From assembly GCF_003173715.1 (NCBI RefSeq), contig NZ_CP029550.1, forward strand, positions 558,001 through 622,000: a stretch of 64,000 nucleotides of DNA, in the 5' to 3' direction. The notes beneath the pieces are model-generated. The model made no database searches, was not told the DNA's origin, and saw nothing but the letters and a program-made list of their open reading frames with translations. The position numbers and the translations under genes are program-made. Below, piece by piece: positions 31,989 through 40,929 of the stretch. The DNA comes from Methylobacterium durans (GTDB taxonomy: Bacteria; Pseudomonadota; Alphaproteobacteria; Rhizobiales; Beijerinckiaceae). How positions within the stretch are numbered: position 1 is the stretch's first letter; each line of letters opens with the position of its first letter.

Positions 31989-32588
31989 ATGGCCCGAGCC
32001 AGCCTGCCGGCCCGCGCGCTCCGCCTCGGCGCCGCTCTGTTCTCCGCCGTCGTCCTGATCGCGGCGACGCCCGCCGACTCGCCGGTCAACGTGCCCGAAC
32101 CCGCCGAGCTCTGGACCGGCCCGCCGCACGGCTACACGCCGACGACGCTGACGGGCGCCACCGTGCTCGACATCGGCGCCCTCGACGCGCTGATGGCGGA
32201 GAAGCCCCTCCTTATCGATGTCGGGCTGATGGACCGCAAGCCCGAGGGCTTTCCCGCCAACCGCCCCTGGCTGCCGGCGCACCGATCGATCCCGGGCGCC
32301 GTGTGGCTGCCGAATGCCGGCGCGGCGCCGCTCAGGGCGGACGACGAGGCCCTGTTCTTCCGGCGCGTCGAGGAACTGACCGGCGGCGACCGGAGCAAGC
32401 CCGTCGTCACCTTCTGCCATCCCGAGTGCTGGGGTAGCTGGAACGCCGGCAAGCGGCTCGTCGCGAAGGGCTTCACGCGCGTCTACTGGTTCCCCGAAGG
32501 CGTCGAGGGCTGGCAGGACCGGCACGAGACGATCGTGGTCCGGCAGGACGCGGCCTGGGCGGGGCGTGCCCCCGAGCCGCAGCGCTGA
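31989..32588 (+). CDS. PQQ-dependent catabolism-associated CXXCW-motif protein (rhodanese-like)
   Basis: 199 residues with a signal peptide (ALFSAVVLIAATPA). The rhodanese-like core has PLLIDVG and the cysteine motif FCHPECWGSWNAGKR (Cys143, Cys147, Trp148), the feature for which the family is named. It starts 8 nt after the SoxYZ stop. It is likely a periplasmic sulfurtransferase or thiol oxidoreductase acting on the carrier. Confidence 0.85.
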   Translation: MARASLPARALRLGAALFSAVVLIAATPADSPVNVPEPAELWTGPPHGYTPTTLTGATVLDIGALDALMAEKPLLIDVGLMDRKPEGFPANRPWLPAHRSIPGAVWLPNAGAAPLRADDEALFFRRVEELTGGDRSKPVVTFCHPECWGSWNAGKRLVAKGFTRVYWFPEGVEGWQDRHETIVVRQDAAWAGRAPEPQR

Positions 32589-32614
32589 TCCACATCCCGG
32601 CCCGCGAGGCGCCC

Positions 32615-33004
32615 ATGCAGACCCGACGCACCTTTCTGAAGCTCGCGGCCGCCACCGCCTTCTCCGGCGCTCTGTCCCCGGCCGAGGCCGGGCAGCCCTT
32701 CTCGGCGGACGCGTTCAAGGCGGCGCAGGACGAGGGCCGCCCGGTCCTGATCGCCGTCGCCGCGCCGTGGTGCCCGATCTGCCGGACCCAGAAGCCGATC
32801 CTGGCCAAGCTCGCCCAGGATCCGCGCTTCGCGCGTCTCGCGGTCTTCGAGATCGATTTCGACACGCAGAAGGACCTGCTCCGGCGCTTCGACGCCCGCC
32901 AGCAGAGCACGCTGATCGCCTTCAAGGGATCGACGGAGGTCGGCCGCTCCGTGGGCGAGACCCAGCCCGAATGGATCGAGAGCCTCTTGGAGAAGACCCT
33001 CTAG
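32615..33004 (+). CDS. Tat-exported thioredoxin-like protein
   Basis: 129 residues. A twin-arginine signal (TRRTFLKLAAATAFSGAL) is followed by a thioredoxin fold with active site W52-C53-P-I-C56. It would be re-reduced from the cytoplasm through the CcdA encoded next (27-nt gap) and hand electrons to the carrier or sulfurtransferase. The family is short, DsbD-gamma/SoxW-like. Confidence 0.85.
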   Translation: MQTRRTFLKLAAATAFSGALSPAEAGQPFSADAFKAAQDEGRPVLIAVAAPWCPICRTQKPILAKLAQDPRFARLAVFEIDFDTQKDLLRRFDARQQSTLIAFKGSTEVGRSVGETQPEWIESLLEKTL

Positions 33005-33031
33005 AGCTCGGCGCGGACGGACCTGCAACCC

Positions 33032-33751
33032 ATGCTCGGCAGCCTCGCTCTCGCCTTCCTCGCGGGGCTCCTCACGATCCTGTCGCCCTGCGTGCTGCCC
33101 CTGCTGCCCATCGTGCTCGGCGCGGCCTCATCAGAGCATCGCCTCGGGCCGGCGGCCCTGGCGGCGGGCCTCGCTCTGTCCTTCGTCGGCATCGGCCTCT
33201 TCGTCGCGACGATCGGCTTCACGATCGGGCTCGACGGCGACGTCATTCGCAAGCTCGCCGCCGGGTTGATGCTCGCCCTCGGCCTCGTCCTGACCCTGCC
33301 CGCCCTCCAGACCCGCATCGCCGTGGCGGCGGGCCCCGTCAGCGATTGGGCCGAGACCCGCTTCGGCGGCTTCTCGACCGCGGGACCGGGCGGCCAGTTC
33401 GGGCTCGGGTTGCTGCTCGGGGCGGTCTGGAGCCCCTGCGTCGGGCCGACGCTCGGCGCCGCCTCGCTGCTCGCGGCGCAGGGGCGCGACCTGCCGCAGG
33501 TGGCCGCTACGATGGCCGTCTTCGGACTTGGCGCCGCCCTCCCCCTGCTGGCGCTGGGATGGCTTTCACGGGACGTGCTCGTCGCCTGGCGTGCCCGCCT
33601 CATGCGGGCAGGCACCGGGCTGAAGATCGCGCTCGGACTTCTGCTGATCCTGACCGGTGCGGCCGTTCTGACGGGCCTCGACAAGCGCGCCGAGGCCGTT
33701 CTGGTCGAGGCGTCGCCGGACTGGCTCAATGCCCTCACGACCCGCTTCTGA
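33032..33751 (+). CDS. ccdA: CcdA-type transmembrane electron carrier
   Basis: 239 residues with six predicted membrane spans. The first conserved Cys lies in TILSPCVLPLLPIV and the second in WSPCVGPTLGA, the pair that shuttles electrons from cytoplasmic thioredoxin to periplasmic partners. It is last in the relay operon. Its genetic context suggests service to the thioredoxin-like protein upstream rather than general cytochrome c maturation. Confidence 0.9.
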   Translation: MLGSLALAFLAGLLTILSPCVLPLLPIVLGAASSEHRLGPAALAAGLALSFVGIGLFVATIGFTIGLDGDVIRKLAAGLMLALGLVLTLPALQTRIAVAAGPVSDWAETRFGGFSTAGPGGQFGLGLLLGAVWSPCVGPTLGAASLLAAQGRDLPQVAATMAVFGLGAALPLLALGWLSRDVLVAWRARLMRAGTGLKIALGLLLILTGAAVLTGLDKRAEAVLVEASPDWLNALTTRF

Positions 33752-34177
33752 GGCAATTCGCAACCATTCTGAACTGTCCCGCTTTCGCTCAAAAAATCAG
33801 CATCTTAATCGGCTGCGGGGGTGGCGATGTGTTTGACACTGCCTCGGTTGTGGCGGAAAAAAGGCAGCGCCCGGGAGCGGCCCGACGTCTAGGGAGGAAA
33901 CGCCCGGAAAGGGCCGCGGATCGACAGGCGAATAGCCGTCTCCGCAACGCATGCCGCAGGCCCTCCCGGGCTGCCTCCACGTCCTCCCATCATGCCACGG
34001 CTTGAGCCGGCGCCCGGTCTGTCACCCTCCGCACCGTTCCTGCGGCCGCCCCGGAGATTTCCGGATGCGCGCGCGGTATAAGCGTGCCTCGGGGAGCGGG
34101 CGGCCTGAAAGCTGGGCCGCCGACGCGGAGCCGGTGCGACCGGCACCTCCGCCGCGTGTGAACGAGGGTACGAGTCG
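33752..34177. other. Intergenic stretch upstream of panB
   Basis: The first 150 bases are A/T-richer than the surroundings. A TTGACA-like hexamer occurs at about 33832, but I see no matching -10. Overlapping open frames have shadow composition. Confidence 0.35.
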
Positions 34178-35002
34178 ATGTCCCAGATCGTGCAGTCCCG
34201 GCGCGTGCGCGCCGTCGACCTTGCCAAGTTCAAGGCCGAAGGCCGCAAGATCATCGCCCTGACCGCCTACCACGCCCATACCGCGAGCATCCTCGACCGC
34301 CATTGCGACGTGATCCTCGTGGGCGATTCCCTCGGCATGGTGATGCACGGCCTCGAATCGACCCTGCCGGTGACGCTGGAGATGATGATCCTGCAGGCGC
34401 AGGCGGTAATGCGCGGGACCGCGAAGGCTCTCGTCGTCGTCGACATGCCGTTCGGGTCCTACGAGGCGAGCCGCGAGCAGGCCTTCCTCAGTGCGGCCCG
34501 GGTCCTGAAGGAGACCGGTGCCGGGGCGATCAAGCTGGAGGGCGGCGCGCAATTCGCCGACACGGTCGCCTTCCTCACCCGCCGCGGCATCCCCGTGATG
34601 GGGCATATCGGTCTCACCCCCCAATCGGTGAACACGATGGGCGGCTTCCGCGTCCAGGGCCACAAGGCCGGTGACGAGGCGCGCCTCCTCGAGGATGCCC
34701 GCGCGATCAGCGAGGCCGGAGCCTTCGCGATCGTGATGGAGGGCATCGTCGAGCCCGTGGCCCGCGCGATCGCCGCCTCGGGCGCGGTCACCGCCGCAAC
34801 GATCGGGATCGGTGCCTCGGCGCAGTGCGACGGGCAGATCCTCGTCCTCGAGGACATGCTGGGCCTCAGCGACCGCGCGCCGAAATTCGTGAAGGCGTTC
34901 GGCTCCCTGCGTGACCATATCGAGGCGGCCGTCGAGGCCTACGCGGAGGAGGTCCGCAGCGGCCGCTTCCCCGCCGAAGAGCACACCTACCCGCCGCGCT
35001 GA
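34178..35002 (+). CDS. panB: Ketopantoate hydroxymethyltransferase (PanB)
   Basis: 274 residues. PanB makes ketopantoate from 2-oxoisovalerate and methylene-tetrahydrofolate, the first step of pantothenate synthesis. Motifs: [32 protein letters not shown] (Mg-binding Asp), [32 protein letters not shown]. It stands apart from panC, which is not in the window. Confidence 0.96.
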   Translation: MSQIVQSRRVRAVDLAKFKAEGRKIIALTAYHAHTASILDRHCDVILVGDSLGMVMHGLESTLPVTLEMMILQAQAVMRGTAKALVVVDMPFGSYEASREQAFLSAARVLKETGAGAIKLEGGAQFADTVAFLTRRGIPVMGHIGLTPQSVNTMGGFRVQGHKAGDEARLLEDARAISEAGAFAIVMEGIVEPVARAIAASGAVTAATIGIGASAQCDGQILVLEDMLGLSDRAPKFVKAFGSLRDHIEAAVEAYAEEVRSGRFPAEEHTYPPR

Positions 35003-35077
35003 GGCCGGCGCCCGCGCTGACGCGGCCTTAACCGCCGCGGCGCTACGCTTCGCCCGAGGCTGGAGACAGGCGGGACG

Positions 35078-36295
35078 ATGATGGGGCTGCGGCGCGCCGA
35101 GATCGGGATCGTCGTCGCTGGCCTTGCCGTCACGATCGGCTGCTGGCTCCTGTTCCGGCCCTGGGACACGGCCGGCTTCATGATCGGCGTGCCGTTCGGC
35201 CGCGACTTCGTGAATTTCTGGATCAGCCCGCGCCTCGCCCTCGATGGCCGGGCGGATGTGATCACCGATCTTCCGGCCTACGGCGCCGTGATCCGGGAGA
35301 CGTTCCGCCTCGCCCACGATCCGGGCCTGCTCTTCGTCTATCCGCCCCACACGCTGCTGTTTCTCGTCCCCTTCGCCCTCCTGCCCTTCTGGGCGGCGGC
35401 GATCGCCTGGGCGGGGCTCAACCTCGCGGCGCTCGCTGCCACCTTCCGGCTGATCGTCCCGCCCGACGAGGAGCGGGCCCGCACGCTCCTCATCGTGACG
35501 CTCGCCTCGCCGCCCGCCGCCGCGATGGTGATGTACGGCCATTTCGGCGGGCTGATCGCGCTCGCCGGCACGCTCGCGATCCTCGAGAGCGAGCGCCGCC
35601 CCTGGCTCGCGGGCCTGTGCCTCGCCTGCCTCAGCGTGAAGCCGCAATTCGCCTCCGTGCTCGGCTTCATCCTCCTCTGCGGCGGGCGCTGGCGCTGGCT
35701 ACCTTCGGCGATCCTCGCCACGCTCGCTCTCGCCGTGCTCTCCGTCACGGCCTTCGGGACCGGTCCCTGGGAGCGCTTCGTCCTCTTCACCCTGCCGCTG
35801 CAGAGCGCCTACATCGCCGACTTCAAGGCGAGCGTGATCTCGACCTGCATCTCCGTCTACTTCGCGCTGCGCTTCCTCGGCGCGCCCGCCGCCCTCGCCT
35901 GGGCGGCGCAAGGGGTCGTCACCCTGTTCGCCCTCGCCGCGGCGGTCCTGACGCTCCGCGGCCGGTGCGAGGAGCCGCGCGCCCTGCTCGTCATCCTGCT
36001 CGCGGCGATCGTGGCGCTGCCCTATGCCAGCCACTACGAGCTCGCGATCGTGGCGCCCGCCCTCACCCTCGTCGTGTTCGAGCGCGGGCGGAGCGGCGGC
36101 GCCGCGCCGCTCGCGGCCGCCGCGTGGATCCTCGCGCCGCTCGCCAAGCTCCTCTACCTCCTCGGCCTGCCCATCCTGTCCCTGACGACGGCCGCCGCGC
36201 TGGTCGAGCAGGCCCTGCGTTCCTGGCCCGGGATGCGCGGGGCTCGCGCACCGGTTGGTAACCGGGTCCGTGTCACGATCCCCGCCACGAGATGA
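35078..36295 (+). CDS. GT87-like polyprenyl-phosphate-dependent glycosyltransferase (DUF2029)
   Basis: 405 residues with about ten hydrophobic spans. The conserved segment 'GRDFVNFWISPRLALDGRADVITD' followed by 'FVYPPHTLLFLVPFALLP' is typical of DUF2029/GT87 mannosyl- or arabinosyl-transferase-like proteins that use polyprenyl-linked donors. It ends 25 nt before the epimerase start. The substrate is unknown. Confidence 0.75.
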   Translation: MMGLRRAEIGIVVAGLAVTIGCWLLFRPWDTAGFMIGVPFGRDFVNFWISPRLALDGRADVITDLPAYGAVIRETFRLAHDPGLLFVYPPHTLLFLVPFALLPFWAAAIAWAGLNLAALAATFRLIVPPDEERARTLLIVTLASPPAAAMVMYGHFGGLIALAGTLAILESERRPWLAGLCLACLSVKPQFASVLGFILLCGGRWRWLPSAILATLALAVLSVTAFGTGPWERFVLFTLPLQSAYIADFKASVISTCISVYFALRFLGAPAALAWAAQGVVTLFALAAAVLTLRGRCEEPRALLVILLAAIVALPYASHYELAIVAPALTLVVFERGRSGGAAPLAAAAWILAPLAKLLYLLGLPILSLTTAAALVEQALRSWPGMRGARAPVGNRVRVTIPATR

Positions 36296-36320
36296 GCGCG
36301 GCGGTGCCGCGGGAGGGCCG

Positions 36321-37358
36321 ATGGCACGGGTATTTGTCACGGGTGGGTCCGGCTTCCTCGGCTCCCTGCTCCTCGCGCAGCTCCTCGCGGACGGCCACGC
36401 CGTCACGAATCTCGACCTGCTGCCCTCCGCGATCGCCCACCCGAACCTGGATTCGGTCGTCGGCGACATCCGTGATCGGCCGCGTCTCGATGCCCTGATG
36501 CGCGGGGCCGGCCACGACGTGGTGTTCCACTGCGCCGCGCTGTTGGCGCACGGCTCGCTCTCACCCAAGGAGCTGTGGTCGGCCAATGTGGAGGGCACGC
36601 GGATTCTGGCGCGCGCGGTCGCATCGGCCGGCATTCCCAGCCTCGTCTACATCTCCAGCAACTGCCTGTGGGGCCGCGGCTTCGACCGCCCAGTGCGCGA
36701 GGACGACCCGCCGGAGCCCTGCGAGATCTACGGGGCGAGCAAGTGCGAGGGGGAGAAGATCCTCGCCGAGCACGCCGCCGATTTCACGACCACCATCATC
36801 CGCTCCCCCACGATCATGGACGAGGGTCGCCTCGGCCTGCTCGGCATCCTGTTCGAGTTCATCGCCGAGGGACGGCGCGTCTGGGTCGTCGGCGACGGCT
36901 CGAACCGGTACCAGTTCATCTACGCGCGCGACCTGATCGCGGCCATGCTGCTGGCCTGGCAACAGGGCAAGGGCGGTACCTTCGGCATCGGCTCGGACGA
37001 TGTCGGCACGATGCGGGACAGCTACGCCTACGTCATCGACCGCGCCGGCAGCGCCTCGCGGGTCGCCTCGCTGCCGCGCCTGCCCACCACCGTGGCGATG
37101 ACGGTGGCGCACAGGCTGAAGCTCTCGCCCCTCGGTCCCTATCATGCTCGGATGATCGGCTCCGATTTCGTCTTCGACACGGGTCGGATCAAGGCCGAGC
37201 TCGGCTGGCGGCCGACGCTGACGAACCGTGAGATGCTGTTCCGCGCCTATCGCTACTTCGCCGCGAACCGCGACGAGATCGCGGCCCGGCGCGGCGTCTC
37301 GGCTCATCGCCAAGCTGCCGATATGGGGGTGATCCGTCTCCTCAAGTGGGTGTCCTGA
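36321..37358 (+). CDS. NAD-dependent epimerase/dehydratase (extended SDR)
   Basis: 345 residues from ATG 36321 (MARVFVTGGSGFLGSLL), with the NAD-binding GxxGxxG at the N-terminus. The catalytic Ser/Tyr/Lys are in YISSNCLWG and YGASK. It has the length of nucleotide-sugar or sterol-type extended SDRs. Placement after the GT87-like gene suggests glycan or lipid modification; the substrate is not deducible. The upstream open frame was not used because the Rossmann motif begins at this Met. Confidence 0.85.
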   Translation: MARVFVTGGSGFLGSLLLAQLLADGHAVTNLDLLPSAIAHPNLDSVVGDIRDRPRLDALMRGAGHDVVFHCAALLAHGSLSPKELWSANVEGTRILARAVASAGIPSLVYISSNCLWGRGFDRPVREDDPPEPCEIYGASKCEGEKILAEHAADFTTTIIRSPTIMDEGRLGLLGILFEFIAEGRRVWVVGDGSNRYQFIYARDLIAAMLLAWQQGKGGTFGIGSDDVGTMRDSYAYVIDRAGSASRVASLPRLPTTVAMTVAHRLKLSPLGPYHARMIGSDFVFDTGRIKAELGWRPTLTNREMLFRAYRYFAANRDEIAARRGVSAHRQAADMGVIRLLKWVS

Positions 37359-37711
37359 CGGCCACCTCCCTTCTCCGCTGCCGCACGGGGTCCGCGCGGC
37401 GTTCCCGTCGAGCCCTCCTCCGCACGCGCCGAGGCCGCGCGTCTACGGTTGACGCGAACGCTGATCGATCTCCGGATCGAAATTTGACGAGGAGCAGCCC
37501 GAAGCGCCCACGGCCGCAAAGTGCGCGCAGCCGCACGCTGTCCCCTCGACGACTTGCGGGCAAGTGACGCTGTTGTAGAATCATGTTTAGCACGACCCGG
37601 TCCGGGCCGGCGTTACTCGGTTGCCGCGCACTCTGCTTGCCGGGACTGCATCTGCATCGCAGTTGAGTTTTGCCATGTCGCACATGGCTCAATCAGCGAG
37701 GGGGTGTCACC
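37359..37711. other. Intergenic region with a candidate promoter
   Basis: No coding composition. The only signal noted is the sigma70-like pair at 37554-37581 ahead of the Cys-rich protein gene. Confidence 0.35.
37554..37581 (+). promoter_or_regulatory. Candidate sigma70 promoter
   Basis: TTGCGG at 37554-37559 and TAGAAT at 37576-37581 are separated by 16 nt, about 130 nt upstream of the start at 37712. This is a pattern match only. Confidence 0.3.
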
Positions 37712-37957
37712 ATGCGCCACGTCATGCTCGCTTCCGTCCTCGCCCTCCTCGCCACGAGTGCGGCGAACGCCCAAGCGCCGGACGCGGCAGGCGCTGGCGA
37801 GATCACCCCCGCGCTCCGGAAGGCCTGCGAGGGCGATTACCAGCGGTTCTGTGCAGGTGTGCAGCCGGGCGGCGGGCGCATCCTCCAATGCCTCAAGACG
37901 CACGGCAGCAATCTCTCGGAGACCTGCCGCACGGCGTTGACGGAGCACAGGCCGTAA
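37712..37957 (+). CDS. Secreted Cys-rich repeat (GLG1-type) protein
   Basis: 81 residues from ATG 37712. The signal peptide is MRHVMLASVLALLATSAANA. The mature part has the pattern ACEGDYQRFCAGVQPGGGRILQCLKTH...LSETCRTAL, i.e. C-x7-C-x12-13-C-x10-C, matching one unit of the cysteine-rich GLG1 repeat found in many small Rhizobiales periplasmic proteins. The function is unknown. It is the last chromosomal gene before the island. Confidence 0.7.
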   Translation: MRHVMLASVLALLATSAANAQAPDAAGAGEITPALRKACEGDYQRFCAGVQPGGGRILQCLKTHGSNLSETCRTALTEHRP

Positions 37958-38265
37958 CCGATCCGGGCGTCGCTCGTCGCAGCGGGTCGGACATCCACGT
38001 CGAGGTCCACCCGCGTTCGCCGTGCGGCCGCCGCTCCCGACGATCGGAGGCAGGGCGACAAAAAGCCCGCTCGGCTGGGCCGGGCGGGCTGAAGTGGTCG
38101 GAGCGAGGCGCACAAGCCGCACCCCGCCGGAAGACGATGATCCATGTCGGCCATTGGCCGCAACGGGTTGCTCTACCGAGTTGGAAACGGGCGAAGCCGG
38201 GCTCACATGCCACAGAAACGCGGCGCGTCGGGCCGTCTCGATCCTGGCAATGATCTGAGAAGAAG
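37958..38265. other. Chromosomal flank between the Cys-rich gene and the island
   Basis: It contains the terminator at 38059-38090 and, directly beside it, TGGTCGGAGCG at about 38095, which read on the minus strand resembles a tRNA 3' end (CGCTCCGACCA). A D-arm-like GGTAGAGCA is read from about 38170, but I could not fold a complete tRNA. No protein gene was found. Confidence 0.35.
38059..38090 (-). terminator. Strong intrinsic terminator, minus strand
   Basis: AGCCCGC at 38064-38070 pairs with GCGGGCT at 38084-38090, and the inner CGGC/GCCG pairing extends the stem to about 12 bp with a 3-nt loop. On the minus strand it is followed by TTTTT. It lies in the direction of tRNA-Thr transcription beyond the left attachment site, so before island insertion it probably ended the tRNA transcript. 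Confidence 0.65.
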
Positions 38266-38317
38266 CTGGTGCTGCGAGAGAGGATTGAACTCTCGACCTC
38301 CTCATTACCAATGAGGT
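38266..38317. repeat. Attachment repeat attL (3' fragment of tRNA-Thr)
   Basis: 52 bases from CTGGTGCTGCGAGAG to CCAATGAGGT, identical to 54771-54822. Read on the minus strand this is the tRNA-Thr sequence from anticodon stem to the encoded CCA; homology ends right after AATGAGGT. Confidence 0.92.
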
Positions 38318-38442
38318 AGCAAGCTCGTCGGCATTCTTCGCCGTTCTTTGCCTCTCGCCGGACAACCCATTGATAGTTATCCCTGAACCGGCGTAGACCT
38401 CTTCGCGAGCCTTCGCGGGGCTTCGCCGGCATTCGGGCTGAT

Positions 38443-38463
38443 TTGCGCCCCTGTTGCGCCCCC
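38443..38463. promoter_or_regulatory. Candidate integrase arm-type sites, left end
   Basis: TTGCGCCCCT (38443-38452) and TTGCGCCCCC (38454-38463) share TGCGCCCC in direct orientation with an 11-bp period, one helical turn. The same pair occurs inside the right end at 54684-54704. The sites lie immediately upstream of the integrase gene, so they may also mediate autoregulation. Confidence 0.5.
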
Positions 38464-38500
38464 ACGGATGGGACGTGGACGTTAGGTGGGGGTGCCAGGA

Positions 38501-39886
38501 ATGCCCGCTCAGCCGCTAACCGATGCCTTCCTCAGGGCCCTCACAGGCCAGTGCGACGGCCGGGCCGAGTTCGCAGACAGCCGATGTAAGGGCTTGGTCG
38601 TGCGCGTGACCGTCGGCGGCGAGAAGACGTGGAGCTTCCGGTTTCGTGACAAGCTCTCGGGAAAGGCTCAGCGCTTGACCCTGGGCCAGTATCCTGACCT
38701 CTCCCTTGCGGCAGCGCGAGCACGAGCTGATGAAGCTCGTCGGCGGGTCAGTGAGGGCGGAAGTCCCATCCGGGACCGCAAAGCGGCAAAGCAGGTTGCG
38801 GAGGAACGAGAAAGCGACGCGAAAGCTCATGCTTGGGAGACGCTCGCCGAACTGTATCTAGCCAAGCACGCTCGGCCCAAGAAGCGGTCGGTAGGCGAAG
38901 ACGAGCGCATGCTGAAGCTGCACATCACGCCGGTGTGGGCTGGGCGAGACTTCCGAACGATCAAGCGCCCCGATTGCATCGCTCTGATCGAAGGGGTGGC
39001 TGAGACGAGGAAGCTGGCGCTCGCAAATCGCTTGCGGCCGCTCCTGTCGAAGATCTTCAAGTTCGCGATCGACCGCGACATGATTGACGCTTCACCAGCA
39101 CTTGCTCTGCCGAAGGCCGCCGAAGACGTTGCCCGCGACCGGGTGCTGACCGATGCAGAGATACGCCTGCTGTGGGATGCTACAGCAGGAGACGCCCCCT
39201 TCTCCCCTACCGTAGCGCTTGCCCTGCGCTTGATCCTTGTAACAGGGGCTCGGCCGGGCGAGGTGGCTGGCATGCAAGAGGGAGAGCTAACAGACCTGCA
39301 CGATCAAGCGAAAGCCGTGTGGCGCATTCCCGCCTCTCGTATGAAGGGCAAGCGGCCACACGTCGTGCCCCTCACCCCCATAGCCATCGAAATAATCAAC
39401 GACGCTCGGAGCATCACCGAAGCCATCAATTCTCGTCGCTCTGAAGATCCCGAGTCGGGCCCTTCATCCTCTGCAGACTGGTTTATCTTTGCTTCGCCCC
39501 GAGGCATGCCAGGCGCAAAGCCGATCGATGCTAATGCACTTGCCCGAGCGATGAGCCGTCTCCTCCCCTGGTTCGCAAAGCGCAAGAGCAGGTACGAGGG
39601 GGAGCGGGCTTACCACTCCTGGCAAGCCAGGCCGCCGACGCCACACGATCTCCGTCGAACTGCGGCAACCAAGATGCGCTCTCTGGGTGTCTCTGTATCG
39701 GATGTTCAGGCAGTGCTTGGCCACAGCCGCCGAGATGTCCTCGGCATTCACTATGATTGGCACGACGCGCTGCCGGAGAAGCGTCGCGCCCTCACCCTAT
39801 GGGCAGGAGAGTTGGTGCGCATCCTTGCTGAGGAGTCCGGAGCTCAGGTCATCCCTCTTCGGCCGAGGCAGGTGACGATGACGTGA
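38501..39886 (+). CDS. int: Tyrosine recombinase / integrase (P4-like)
   Basis: 461 residues from ATG 38501, preceded by AGGA. An N-terminal DUF4102-like arm-binding domain (LTDAFLRALTG...KGLVVRVTVGGEKTWSFRFR; LTLGQYPDLSLAAARARA) is followed by a SAM-like core-binding domain and the catalytic domain: Arg in VTGARPGEVAG, HDLRRTAATKM, LGHSRRDV and the nucleophile Tyr in GIHYDWHD. This type targets tRNA 3' ends, consistent with the attachment repeats. It sits next to attL, away from the intact tRNA. Confidence 0.93.
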   Translation: MPAQPLTDAFLRALTGQCDGRAEFADSRCKGLVVRVTVGGEKTWSFRFRDKLSGKAQRLTLGQYPDLSLAAARARADEARRRVSEGGSPIRDRKAAKQVAEERESDAKAHAWETLAELYLAKHARPKKRSVGEDERMLKLHITPVWAGRDFRTIKRPDCIALIEGVAETRKLALANRLRPLLSKIFKFAIDRDMIDASPALALPKAAEDVARDRVLTDAEIRLLWDATAGDAPFSPTVALALRLILVTGARPGEVAGMQEGELTDLHDQAKAVWRIPASRMKGKRPHVVPLTPIAIEIINDARSITEAINSRRSEDPESGPSSSADWFIFASPRGMPGAKPIDANALARAMSRLLPWFAKRKSRYEGERAYHSWQARPPTPHDLRRTAATKMRSLGVSVSDVQAVLGHSRRDVLGIHYDWHDALPEKRRALTLWAGELVRILAEESGAQVIPLRPRQVTMT

Positions 39887-39946
39887 CGGCGAGTAACATG
39901 CTGTCCACGCTCAAGCCGAAGCCCGCGGCCGCTCGCCACTTAAGCC

Positions 39947-40927
39947 CTAGGCCTTGATGCCAACAATCAAAGAAAGCGGCCCGACCTTTACGAAGCTTTT
40001 GGAGGGGATCTCTGACCGCTCGGATATCCTCTCAAGCAATACTCGACAAGATGCGATTAAGAAGGCACAGCAGATTAAGAAATCTGCCAGTTTACCACCA
40101 TTCGGGCCGTCGACGCTAATCTCCATTGGATCGCGCTTCCATTGCTCGAAGGCTCTTGCGAGTTGTTCTCTCTCATGCTTGCGCACTCCAATTGGCAGCC
40201 ACAGTCCATGGGCTTGGCGGTACTGAACTTCATTGCGAATTGTGCTGAGCCAACTGTGCAATGGGCTCCCGTGAGATTTAACTTTGGCCCGCCAGGCCTC
40301 AATCTTCGCAAATACAGCTTGTGCGTCCGACTGGTTTGCTGATTGAAGGAGTACCTGTTCTGCTACCTCTTTGAGCTTTTCCCCGAGTACATCCCAGAAA
40401 GCTTCATGCGCTCCGCCCCCACCCTCCCGCAAGCTTGTACTCTCTAGAAGCGCCGAATTGGACGTGAGAACGCAGTGATACGCGCTAGCCTTCATCGTAA
40501 AGTTGGGGCTTCGGCCGACAGCTATGCCCAATTTCTGAATATGGGCGATGTGATTGCGATCTAGATATGAGCAGCTGATACCAAGCATCCGGGTCAATGC
40601 GTGACCAGCGTAGTAAGCCGCATAGTATATTCTAATGAATGCCCAAGGAATCTCGTCCTTCGATACCAAAGCTTGAGAAGCGCTCAGGACGCTTTGGAAC
40701 GAAGCCGAAGCAAATCGAGCGATGTCGACGGCCAATGAATTTGCGACGGTGCCTCGGTCTCGAAAGTCCGTCAATATACACTTTCGTGCATCGTCGAAGT
40801 CGAGATCAAAGCCAATTTTCCCTGGCCTCCCGATGAGATCAGGGAGGCTCGGAGCCTCTACTCGGCCCGAGATGGCATTCAGTCCTTGCACCAAGAAAGG
40901 CTGAAGGGCGTCCGCCATGTGAGACAT
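39947..40927 (-). CDS. Uncharacterised helical protein, possibly HEPN-like, partner of the DGQHR protein
   Basis: 326 residues, no signal or clear membrane span. A helix with WAFIRIYYAAYYAGHALTR (95-113) and a later STIRNEVQYRQAHGLW segment (228-243) resemble the two core helices of HEPN-type proteins, in which an R-N-x4-6-H motif forms an RNase site; here the expected His position is Tyr236 or the later His240, so catalysis is doubtful. A YaaC-like assignment is an alternative. The gene starts 2 nt after the DGQHR gene stops, so the two are translationally coupled. The codon use is much poorer in GC than the chromosome. Function not established. Confidence 0.6.
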   Translation of the reverse strand: MSHMADALQPFLVQGLNAISGRVEAPSLPDLIGRPGKIGFDLDFDDARKCILTDFRDRGTVANSLAVDIARFASASFQSVLSASQALVSKDEIPWAFIRIYYAAYYAGHALTRMLGISCSYLDRNHIAHIQKLGIAVGRSPNFTMKASAYHCVLTSNSALLESTSLREGGGGAHEAFWDVLGEKLKEVAEQVLLQSANQSDAQAVFAKIEAWRAKVKSHGSPLHSWLSTIRNEVQYRQAHGLWLPIGVRKHEREQLARAFEQWKRDPMEISVDGPNGGKLADFLICCAFLIASCRVLLERISERSEIPSKSFVKVGPLSLIVGIKA

Positions 40928-40929
40928 AA

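Noticed and set aside
33832..33860. TTGACA-containing promoter upstream of panB
   Set aside because: No -10 element at proper spacing.
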